A DNA stretch of 9,331 bases from Oscillospiraceae bacterium (GCA_031253365.1 JAIRWE010000067.1:1-9331), one strand, 5' to 3'; shown: positions 1-6,240, counted from the first letter of the stretch. Made by a program: numbers and translations. The notes: a model not told the origin generated them from the sequence alone.

Positions 1-579
1 CGCCGCGACGAGCTTGTGAGAATCGGTCTGCTTCACGATATAGGAAAACTAAGGATTCCCCCCGAAATAATCAACAAACCCTCGAAACTTACCCCGGATG
101 AGTTCAAGGAAATCCAAAAGCACCCGCTCCATACGCTTGATATACTTGTCAAGTCGGGCATAAAGAACCGCACGCTGCTGACGGGTACCGTTCAGCACCA
201 CGAAAAAGTAAACGGCACGGGGTATCCTTGCGGGCTGCCGTCGGATGAAATAATTGAGTTCGCGAAAATAACCGCCATTTCCGATATATACGACGCAATG
301 GTCACCAGGCGCGTCTATAAGGAACCGCACTCGCCTTTCGTGATTTTGGAAGCGTTTTCGCACGAGGGATACTCGGAGCTGGATATTTATTACGTAAAGA
401 TGTTTATCGACTGTATGACGGAGGAATTAAAGGGCAAGCAGATTTTGCTTTCGGACGGTTCGGTCGCGAAGGTGGTTCTGGTGAACCCGCGCAACCTTCT
501 GTACCCTATCGTGGAGGTAAACGGGAATATTCTCGCGACATCCAAAAGCATCTATTGCGAAAGAATGTACAACGCGTAA
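1..579 (+). CDS. HD-GYP domain protein (putative cyclic-di-GMP phosphodiesterase), 5' truncated by window edge
   Basis: The reading frame is open from base 1, so the gene begins outside the window; the GTG at 16 lies inside the domain and is not the start. Counting from base 1, the HD-GYP hallmarks appear in order: HDIGK (residues 12-16), an HP pair in the following helix, HHEKVNGTGYP (about 66-76), and an I-x-D-x-YDAM segment (about 93-99). HD-GYP proteins use these residues to hold a two- or three-metal centre and hydrolyse cyclic-di-GMP or related cyclic dinucleotides. The usual HHExxDGxGYP has Asn for Asp, a variation I believe is tolerated. The last ~60 residues form a beta-rich tail (KGKQILLSDGSVAKV), as in clostridial HD-GYP proteins. 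N-terminal sensor domains cannot be seen. The family call is secure; the exact nucleotide is not. Confidence 0.93.
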   Translation, partial: RRDELVRIGLLHDIGKLRIPPEIINKPSKLTPDEFKEIQKHPLHTLDILVKSGIKNRTLLTGTVQHHEKVNGTGYPCGLPSDEIIEFAKITAISDIYDAMVTRRVYKEPHSPFVILEAFSHEGYSELDIYYVKMFIDCMTEELKGKQILLSDGSVAKVVLVNPRNLLYPIVEVNGNILATSKSIYCERMYNA

Positions 580-609
580 CCGTCGGGGCGGGCTTTCGGA
601 AGTACCCTG

Positions 610-638
610 TTGACAAACGCCGCCCTTTGATATATAAT
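610..638 (+). promoter_or_regulatory. Perfect consensus sigma-A promoter for tRNA-Ala
   Basis: TTGACA (610-615) and TATAAT (633-638) are both exact consensus and separated by the ideal 17 nt. Transcription should start near 645, giving a leader of about 39 nt before the tRNA. A promoter of this strength fits a stable RNA gene. No terminator is visible between it and the lipoprotein gene, so it may drive both. Confidence 0.9.
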
Positions 639-683
639 AGACCGCAGGGGGGTATTCGGAGGGGGCTACCTTCAAAAAATTAC

Positions 684-756
684 GGGGGTATAGCACAGTT
701 GGGAGTGCGCTCGGTTCGCATCCGAGAGGTCAGCGGTTCGAATCCGCTTATCTCCA
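684..756 (+). tRNA. tRNA-Ala (anticodon CGC)
   Basis: A complete cloverleaf can be folded by eye. The acceptor stem is 684-690 with 749-755. The D arm is 693-708 with a GCAC/GTGC stem. The anticodon arm is 710-726, with CTCGG/CCGAG enclosing TTCGCAT. The variable loop is 727-731. The T arm is 732-748 with loop TTCGAAT. The discriminator base is A756. Anticodon 717-719 is CGC and reads GCG (Ala). The third acceptor pair is G686-T753, the G3:U70 wobble that is the main identity element for alanyl-tRNA synthetase, so identity is supported twice. CCA is not encoded and must be added after transcription. Confidence 0.96.
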
Positions 757-781
757 TAGGCAATTCTCCGGGGGTGTCGCC

Positions 782-1480
782 GTGAAAAAGATAACGGTCG
801 TTTTGTTGGCGTCCGTAACGTTGCTTGTTTCCTGCGTCGATATTTCGGGCGGAACGCCGTCGGCGTCCGTAAACGCCGATACGGACGGTTCCGAACAAGG
901 CGAAATATACAAAACTTACCGTTTCAGCGAAAACGACGAGTCGTTCCTGGCTGAAACGGTGTTTGCCGGGGATTCGTTGGCGGCGGATTTATCGGGGTTC
1001 GGGTTGGCTCAAACCGTTATATCGGATACCGAAATGTCGCCCGAAACCATGGGCGACTATAAATCGCAGGACGGGCCGGATATAATCACCGCGCTGATAA
1101 ATTCGGACGCGGCTCACGTCGCGATAATGTTTAGGGCGGGAAACGAAAGCGGCGCGACCGCCTGCGTCGATTACACCAAGAGGCTCCGCGCCTGGGTTCC
1201 GAATATTTCCGTGTATGTCCTGTCCGCCCCCCCCGTTTCCGAAAACGAAAAGAACGGCGCGATAAACGAGTACAACCTTTTCCTGAAACGGGCAATCGAA
1301 GAGCTTGGCGACGACAAAACCCATTACGTCGAAATAGGCGTCGAATTAAAAAACGCTTCCGGCGCGCTCAAAAGTATGTACGCGACCGAAGCCGGTTCGG
1401 ACAGGCTTACCGAAAAGGCGTATCACGCGGTATTATGGCAGTTGTGCCGTTACGCCGAAAGCGAACAGCCCGCGAATTAA
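782..1480 (+). CDS. Predicted lipoprotein with a divergent SGNH/GDSL-hydrolase-like domain
   Basis: The start is GTG at 782, preceded by a G-rich ribosome-binding stretch (770-776). The 232-residue product opens with a lipoprotein signal peptide: a KK pair, a hydrophobic core and lipobox LVSC with the lipidated Cys at residue 18. A Ser/Thr/Asp/Gly-rich linker reaches about residue 50. The rest resembles the clostridial GDSL-like family. FAGDSL (61-66) supplies the nucleophile-type Ser65, IMFRAGNE (115-122) corresponds to the block with the oxyanion Asn, and a conserved-looking INEYN helix follows. The block that normally carries the catalytic Asp and His (DGxHLT) reads GSDRLT (205-210), so both appear lost. 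It would be anchored to the outer membrane face. It starts 25 nt after the tRNA gene. The lipoprotein call is firm; enzymatic function is doubtful. Confidence 0.8.
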   Translation: MKKITVVLLASVTLLVSCVDISGGTPSASVNADTDGSEQGEIYKTYRFSENDESFLAETVFAGDSLAADLSGFGLAQTVISDTEMSPETMGDYKSQDGPDIITALINSDAAHVAIMFRAGNESGATACVDYTKRLRAWVPNISVYVLSAPPVSENEKNGAINEYNLFLKRAIEELGDDKTHYVEIGVELKNASGALKSMYATEAGSDRLTEKAYHAVLWQLCRYAESEQPAN

Positions 1481-2658
1481 CGCGGGGTTACCGCGTCATA
1501 GACGCTGATTGCCATAAGACACATCCTCCCGTTGTGATAAGGACATTTCCATTCGTCAACAACGGGCATTTTTGCCGGAACGCCGTTTTTATCGACCTGC
1601 GAGTGCCATTCCCCGCCCGCGCGGGCGTCGATGATTTTCGACTTGATATACGCCCATAAACCCCGCGCCTTTTCCAAAAATCGCTCCTCGCCGTACAAGC
1701 GGTACGCGTCCAAGAAACCTGTGAGCGCTTCCGCCTGCGCCCACCAGACCCGCGCCGTGTTGACGACGCCCGAAACGCTTTCGTAATTCATCGCGTCGCC
1801 GTCAAACGCCGAACCGCGGATTTTTTCGGCGAGGGCGCGGTTCATTGCCCGGACGTTGCCGCGCAGTTCGCGGGGCAAAGCGTCGCCCGCTATATCCAAC
1901 GCCCTTCCCATGAGCCACGCCGCCTCGATATCATGCCCGTAAGAATGGATATTACCCCTGACGTTCATATCCTTATCGAAAAAAACCAGTAACCGGGCGT
2001 TCTCTTTGTCATAAATCTTCTCATAAGTCAGCGACAGCAAAAATTCAAGGCGCTCGGCAACCCTTTCGTCCTTGCGGACGCGGTATAATTCCGTGTACGC
2101 CTCGATAAGGTGCAAAACCGTGTTCATCGTCTTTTCGGCGGCGATATTGTTCTCCGAAAGCTCGTCGTTCTCGCGGTCGCCCCACTCGCGCGTGCAAGCC
2201 TCCCGATAGGAAACGCCGTCGGACAGTTTTTCCTCAACCGCGTTAAATATTTCCGTCGCCAACCCCAACGCGGACTCGTCGCCGCTCGCGTCGTAATAAC
2301 TCGCGAGGGCGTATATGAAAAAAGCCTGACAATACCCGTGCTTCATGGTTTCGGCGGCGGTTCCGTCGAATTTTACCGACCAGTAAACCCCTCCGTATTC
2401 GCGGTCGACACAGTTTTTCACCGCGAAATCATAACAATGCCGCGCCATTTCAAGACATACGGGCTCTTTCAAAACAAGGTAACAGTTAGAATAAAACCAC
2501 AGAATCCGCGAGTGAAGCACGGTCCCCTTATCGTACCCGCCGTCAATTTTCAGGTCGTGGCTCATATATCCGTAGAACCCGCCGTTCACGCGGTCGGCAA
2601 GCGCGTTCCAAAAAGGGATGATATGGTTTGTAAGCTCGTTTTTTATTTCATCGTACAT
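1477..2658 (-). CDS. Cellobiose 2-epimerase (AGE-family sugar epimerase)
   Basis: This 393-residue protein belongs to the N-acylglucosamine 2-epimerase superfamily, which forms an (alpha/alpha)6 barrel. From memory it is close to Ruminococcus albus cellobiose 2-epimerase, which interconverts the reducing-end glucose and mannose of beta-1,4-disaccharides. Expected features are present: an N-terminal HIIPFW segment, HSRILWFYS with Arg51, HL in the middle helix (His183), YGHDIEAAW with His242 and Glu245, VWWAQAE (about 304-310), and the C-terminal KCPYHNGRMC with His375. These match the essential His/Arg/Glu set of that enzyme. No signal peptide, so cytoplasmic. It follows the DUF1015 gene by 15 nt with only a weak SD (GGGTTGG), so it probably shares that transcript. 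Its stop overlaps the stop of the convergent lipoprotein gene. An N-acylglucosamine or mannose epimerase is the alternative, but the N-terminus favours cellobiose. Confidence 0.88.
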   Translation of the reverse strand: MYDEIKNELTNHIIPFWNALADRVNGGFYGYMSHDLKIDGGYDKGTVLHSRILWFYSNCYLVLKEPVCLEMARHCYDFAVKNCVDREYGGVYWSVKFDGTAAETMKHGYCQAFFIYALASYYDASGDESALGLATEIFNAVEEKLSDGVSYREACTREWGDRENDELSENNIAAEKTMNTVLHLIEAYTELYRVRKDERVAERLEFLLSLTYEKIYDKENARLLVFFDKDMNVRGNIHSYGHDIEAAWLMGRALDIAGDALPRELRGNVRAMNRALAEKIRGSAFDGDAMNYESVSGVVNTARVWWAQAEALTGFLDAYRLYGEERFLEKARGLWAYIKSKIIDARAGGEWHSQVDKNGVPAKMPVVDEWKCPYHNGRMCLMAISVYDAVTPR

Positions 2659-2673
2659 AATACAACCAACCCG

Positions 2674-3969
2674 CTATTTGAATATTCTGTTCATAACCAT
2701 CCCCGTCGTCGGCTTCGGGTAAAAATACGTCGATTTTTGCGGCATTTTCCCGCCCGTAAGCGCGACGTTGCGTATCTCGCTGACGCGGGTGGAATTGAGC
2801 AGGAAACAGCAATTCGCCCGCTTTTGCTCCACCGCGGCGACAGCGTCGTCCGCGTTCCTCGCGAAGGTTATGTTAATCTGGGCGTCCGTGTTCGCCTTGT
2901 CTATCCCGAGTATCTTTTCCAAAACAAGCGAGTGCAGAACACTGACGTCAAGGTTGCGCAGATAGTTATGCGCGTCCGGCATGACTGCGGTCATTATGCC
3001 CGCGTCTTTCAATACCATAAGGGTATACCCACCACCCCCGCCGTAAAGTACGAAGGCGTTTTTCCCGCTTTTGCAGGCTTCGTATGAGCTTGATTCCGCC
3101 TTCTCGCGGGTCAGGCGCGGCGTTATGTCGAAATATTCGGCGCACCTTGCCGCAGTTTCTTCATGGCTGTAACGCGGCAAATCCCGAACAATCCTGTGGG
3201 TTGGGAACACAACCAAGCCGGGGTTTTCAAGGTTGACAAGTAACATGGGAATGTACCCGGACGTTCCTATGTCAACTTTGTTTTCCCTGACGAATTTCAT
3301 GTATTCCAGCGCGGTTTCGTAACGGTGATGCCCGTCGGCGATAAACAGCTTCTTGTTCGCCATCTTCGCGGTGACGGCGGAAATTACGCCCTCTTCCCAG
3401 ACGCGCCACAATTTATGCCTTACCCCGCCCTTATCGGTGAACGCGCTGTCGGGTTCCCCGGAACTCGCCCCGTCTATGAGGGAATAAACCGCCCCGTCCT
3501 CGTCGGAGTACAGCGAATACACTTGGCTGAAATTGCAGCCGGTAGCCGTTATAAGATTAAACCTGTCGGTTTTGTCCCTCGAAAGCGTTTCCTCGTGCGG
3601 CAAAATAATGCCTTTGTCGAAGTGTTCCAGCTTAACGAGCGCAACAAAGCCTTTCAGGGAATAAAGGGCTTCTTTATATGTGAAGTCCATTCCGTAAACG
3701 TAGAAATTTTCCCCCCTGTCTTCCGCCAAAACGCCCTTTGCCAACCAATTATTCAGGCAAGCCCGCGCCGCGCCGTAAACGCCGATGTCTTCCGAAGACG
3801 CGCCGCGCGGATTGGGCAGTTCCAGCCTGACGATGTTGTTCGGGTTCATGTCAAGCAGCGCCTGCCTTTCCGCGTCGCCGATAACGTCGAAAGGCGGACA
3901 GCACAACTGTGCCAAATCCCCCGCCGCCGCCGAATACCGCAACCCCTTAAACGCCTTAATATCAGCCAT
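2674..3969 (-). CDS. DUF1015 family protein
   Basis: At 431 residues this is full length for DUF1015 (COG4198). Recognisable family segments are CPPFDVI near the N-terminus (24-30), HEETLSRDKTDR (125-136) and the signature FIADGHHRYETA (209-220). The DGHHR element resembles the DGxHR loop of ParB-like free-serine kinases such as SerK and SbnI, and family members often lie beside serA and serC in clostridia. A link to serine or nucleotide metabolism is therefore possible but only inferred; those genes are not in this window. No signal peptide or membrane segment. The start is well fixed: AAAGGAG (3977-3983) lies 7 nt before the ATG, and a good promoter lies just upstream. It heads a two-gene unit with the cellobiose 2-epimerase. 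The biochemical function is not established. Confidence 0.9.
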   Translation of the reverse strand: MADIKAFKGLRYSAAAGDLAQLCCPPFDVIGDAERQALLDMNPNNIVRLELPNPRGASSEDIGVYGAARACLNNWLAKGVLAEDRGENFYVYGMDFTYKEALYSLKGFVALVKLEHFDKGIILPHEETLSRDKTDRFNLITATGCNFSQVYSLYSDEDGAVYSLIDGASSGEPDSAFTDKGGVRHKLWRVWEEGVISAVTAKMANKKLFIADGHHRYETALEYMKFVRENKVDIGTSGYIPMLLVNLENPGLVVFPTHRIVRDLPRYSHEETAARCAEYFDITPRLTREKAESSSYEACKSGKNAFVLYGGGGGYTLMVLKDAGIMTAVMPDAHNYLRNLDVSVLHSLVLEKILGIDKANTDAQINITFARNADDAVAAVEQKRANCCFLLNSTRVSEIRNVALTGGKMPQKSTYFYPKPTTGMVMNRIFK

Positions 3970-4000
3970 ATTTTTTCTCCTTTCAAAATCACATACGGCA

Positions 4001-4029
4001 ATTATAGCATATTTTTTTTCGTTTGTTAA
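4001..4029 (-). promoter_or_regulatory. Promoter of the DUF1015 / cellobiose 2-epimerase unit
   Basis: Read on the minus strand, TTAACA (4029-4024, one mismatch) is followed after 17 nt by exact TATAAT (4006-4001). A TG one base before it makes an extended -10. Transcription should begin near 3994, about 25 nt before the start codon. The -35 box lies inside the left arm of the inverted repeat at 4022-4056, so a protein bound there would compete with RNA polymerase. Confidence 0.8.
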
Positions 4030-4056
4030 TAATTTTTCAAAAAAATTATTAACAAA
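4022..4056. repeat. Perfect 16-bp inverted repeat, candidate operator
   Basis: The left arm TTTGTTAATAATTTTT (4022-4037) and right arm AAAAATTATTAACAAA (4041-4056) are exact reverse complements around a 3-nt loop. The stem has a single G-C pair. There is no T-run after it on the minus strand and only three T's on the plus strand, so it does not look like an intrinsic terminator. It overlaps the -35 box of the DUF1015 promoter and lies just downstream of the antitoxin-like gene. An operator is the likeliest role. Part of it (4023-4040) resembles a Rex site. A weak terminator or an mRNA-end hairpin for the upstream operon remains possible. Confidence 0.7.
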
Positions 4057-4070
4057 TTTCCGCGGCTCGC

Positions 4071-4253
4071 CTAACTTACGGTCAGCCGTTTTTTTTCGCG
4101 TAACGCTTCCATAGTTTTTTCCGCTTCCTCGACGCGCCTTTTGAAATCTCGCTCTGCTTCTTCGGGTGTCATTCTGCTGTATCGCTCGGCGGTTTTCACG
4201 CGCATATTGTGTATTTCATCGACAGAGTATAAATTCTTTTTTGGTGTATCCAT
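4071..4253 (-). CDS. Small antitoxin-like protein paired with PIN protein
   Basis: This 60-residue, highly charged protein is predicted to be almost all helical, with a VDEIHNMRVKTAERYSRMTPEE segment in its first half (quoted in part: residues 11-32) followed by a Glu/Lys/Arg-rich amphipathic helix (31-56). From memory, short proteins with an I-x-x-x-R ... MTPEE pattern are often encoded beside PIN toxins. The start is strongly supported: GAGGAGG (4261-4267) lies 7 nt before the ATG and sits inside the last codons of the PIN gene, whose stop ends 2 nt before the ATG. The toxin-first order is the reverse of the usual VapBC arrangement. No DNA-binding fold is obvious, so the antitoxin role rests on position and size. 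Confidence 0.65.
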   Translation of the reverse strand: MDTPKKNLYSVDEIHNMRVKTAERYSRMTPEEAERDFKRRVEEAEKTMEALREKKRLTVS

Positions 4254-4255
4254 TT

Positions 4256-4732
4256 TTATTCCTCCTCACTCAACAGCATTGATGGCGATAATATACGGAT
4301 ATTCTTATATCTCATTTGGAAGTTCACAGTTTCAACGGCGGTCATGGCGCGTAAATTGACTATGTGCTTGAAGTTCCACGAGAGGATAATGTCACAGTCA
4401 TAAACTGACGCTATGGCGATATGCGCCGCGTCCTCCTTGCTTTTCGGCGGCAGTCCCCCAACCTCAAAATATAACGCGCTTAACTGCTTCGCTCTCTCGT
4501 CTTGAACAACACGAGTATACTCAATATCAAGTAACGCCGATAACATTTCCGTCCGCTTCGGCTCGGCGCAATCTTCCAATTCTGCGATAGTCAAATCAGA
4601 TATATAGACATCGTACGCCGACGCTTTTACGTCTTTCCAAAGTTTTAACGTGTCACCCATTTTATCGGGCGTGTCCGGCGCGTCTAAATGGCTTATAACA
4701 GAGGTATCAAGGTATATTCTAAATTTTTTCAT
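4256..4732 (-). CDS. PIN-domain protein, VapC-like putative ribonuclease toxin
   Basis: This 158-residue single-domain protein has the PIN pattern of acidic residues. From the ATG at 4732, the motifs are YLDTSVISH with Asp9, TIAELED with Glu51, and EDAAHIAIA with Asp101. The later LSWNFKHI segment has Asn where many PIN nucleases have the fourth Asp, as I recall for this subfamily. Such proteins usually cleave tRNA or other RNA. I prefer the ATG at 4732 over an in-frame GTG at 4738. The ATG forms an ATGA overlap with the guaA stop and has GGAG (4738-4741) 5 nt upstream. It is thus translationally coupled to guaA and followed by the antitoxin-like gene. GC is near 45% over this gene against about 55% in guaA, suggesting later acquisition. 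RNase activity and target are unproven. Confidence 0.85.
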   Translation of the reverse strand: MKKFRIYLDTSVISHLDAPDTPDKMGDTLKLWKDVKASAYDVYISDLTIAELEDCAEPKRTEMLSALLDIEYTRVVQDERAKQLSALYFEVGGLPPKSKEDAAHIAIASVYDCDIILSWNFKHIVNLRAMTAVETVNFQMRYKNIRILSPSMLLSEEE

Positions 4733-6234
4733 TCCCACTCCACCGTGCCGGGCGGCTTTCCCGTAATATCGTACACCACCCTGCTCACGCCGGAAATCTC
4801 GCTCGTGATACGCGACGATATACGACCCAGAACCTTATGCGACAGCCGCGCGTATTCGCACGTCATAAAATCGTCGGTTTCAACCGCGCGAACGGCGATT
4901 ACCGGGTTGTACGTCCTTTCGTCCCCCTTAACCCCCACCGACTTAGTGTCCGTCAATACCGCGAAATACTGATTGGGGCGGCGCTTTACGCCATCTAACT
5001 CCTCGCGCAAAATAGCGTCGGCTTTCCGTAAAATATCCAGTTTTTCCTCCGTGACGGCACCCATTACGCGAACCGCCAGTCCGGGTCCCGGAAAAGGTTG
5101 GCGGTTCACAAGGCTTGAAGGCAGCCCCAGTTTTTTCCCGATAACACGTACCTCGTCTTTGAACAAGCCCGATAAAGGCTCGATAACCCCGTCAAAGGAA
5201 AGCCTTTCGGGCAGACCGCCCACGTTGTGGTGGCTTTTAATGGTGGAACCGTACTTCCCGCCCGACTCGACTATATCGGGATAAATCGTTCCCTGCGCCA
5301 AAAACGGTATGCGTCCGAGCCGCGCGGATTCCTCCTCGAACACTCGTATAAATTCCTCGCCGATAATCTTCCGTTTGGCTTCGGGTTCGACAACGCCTTT
5401 CAGTTTCACGAGAAAGCGTTCTTTCGCGTTGACGCGTATAAACCGTAGCTTTTGCCCGGAAAAAACCCGCTGTATCTCGTCGCCCTCGTTAAGCCGCATA
5501 AGCCCGTGGTCGACGAAAATACAGACCAGTTGATTCGGAACGGCTTTCGACAGCAAACCCGCGCAGACCGAAGAATCCACCCCGCCCGAAAGCGCCAAAA
5601 GCACCCCGTTTTTCCCGAGCTTTTGCCTTATTTCCGCAGTTTGGCTCTTTACATAGTCGTCAATTTTATAATTTCCCGACACACCGCATACGCCGTATAA
5701 AAATCGCCTTATTATTTCTTTGCCGCCTTCGGTGTGCGCCGATTCCGGGTGATACTGCACCGCGTAAAGTTTCCGCTTCGCGTTCTCGCATGAAGCGATA
5801 CAGGACGCCGTGCGCGCCGTCGCGACAAACCCTTCCGGCAGGCGCGTCACTATATCGCGGTGGCTCATTAAAGCGGTAAACGGGCTGTCCGCGTTCACAA
5901 CGACGCGACCGTATTCGCCCGCGCCCCCCGATTCCACCTTGCCGCCCAACATATGACACATTAAGTGCATACCGTAGCATATTCCGAGAACGGGTACGCC
6001 GAGCGAAAACAACCCGGGGTCGCACACGGGAGAACCGGGCAGATAGACGCTTTTCGGACCGCCGGTAAGTATGATTCCGGCGGGGTTCATTCCCTTTATC
6101 TCGTCCAAAGACAAGTCCCCCGGCTTTATTTCCGAATACACCGACAAACCCCTGACCGCGCGCGCAATCAGTTCCTTGTACTGCCCGCCGAAATCAAGCA
6201 CGAGAATAAATTCGTCACGGTTAATTTTTGACAT
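4729..6234 (-). CDS. guaA: GMP synthase (glutamine-hydrolysing)
   Basis: GuaA converts XMP, ATP and glutamine to GMP in the cytoplasm, the last step of guanine nucleotide synthesis. Both halves are present. The amidotransferase domain has TGGPKSV (58-63), GICYGMH with the nucleophile Cys86, and YHPE with His162 and Glu164. The ATP-pyrophosphatase domain has the P-loop SGGVDSS (216-222) and IKSHHNVGGLP. The dimerisation domain ends in the expected GKPPGTVEWE. At 501 residues it is slightly shorter than usual (about 510-525). Part of this comes from a loss of about 8 residues before MSHRD (123-127), where many homologues have a longer stretch and SHGD. The ATG has GAGGGA 2-3 nt upstream, overlapping the stop of the HD gene 6 nt away. 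It overlaps the PIN gene by 4 nt. Identity is certain. Confidence 0.98.
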   Translation of the reverse strand: MSKINRDEFILVLDFGGQYKELIARAVRGLSVYSEIKPGDLSLDEIKGMNPAGIILTGGPKSVYLPGSPVCDPGLFSLGVPVLGICYGMHLMCHMLGGKVESGGAGEYGRVVVNADSPFTALMSHRDIVTRLPEGFVATARTASCIASCENAKRKLYAVQYHPESAHTEGGKEIIRRFLYGVCGVSGNYKIDDYVKSQTAEIRQKLGKNGVLLALSGGVDSSVCAGLLSKAVPNQLVCIFVDHGLMRLNEGDEIQRVFSGQKLRFIRVNAKERFLVKLKGVVEPEAKRKIIGEEFIRVFEEESARLGRIPFLAQGTIYPDIVESGGKYGSTIKSHHNVGGLPERLSFDGVIEPLSGLFKDEVRVIGKKLGLPSSLVNRQPFPGPGLAVRVMGAVTEEKLDILRKADAILREELDGVKRRPNQYFAVLTDTKSVGVKGDERTYNPVIAVRAVETDDFMTCEYARLSHKVLGRISSRITSEISGVSRVVYDITGKPPGTVEWE

Positions 6235-6240
6235 ATTCCC

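Noticed and set aside
737..756. 3' end of the tRNA-Ala gene as an integration (att) site
   Set aside because: No second copy of the tRNA 3' end and no integrase gene are visible in the window.
2110..3087. Long plus-strand reading frame (325 codons) opposite the epimerase and DUF1015 genes
   Set aside because: It is the antisense shadow of two well-supported genes, spans their junction, lacks a ribosome-binding site and resembles no known protein. The other plus-strand frames opposite guaA, HD, plsC and cmk were rejected for the same reason.
4022..4059. The AT-rich palindrome as an intrinsic terminator of the guaA-PIN operon
   Set aside because: The stem has only one G-C pair and the minus strand continues with a run of A's rather than T's. 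A hairpin effect on mRNA ends is still possible.
4733..4738. GTG at 4738 as the start of the PIN gene
   Set aside because: It would overlap the GGAG site; the ATG at 4732 has a properly placed ribosome-binding site and the common ATGA overlap with guaA.
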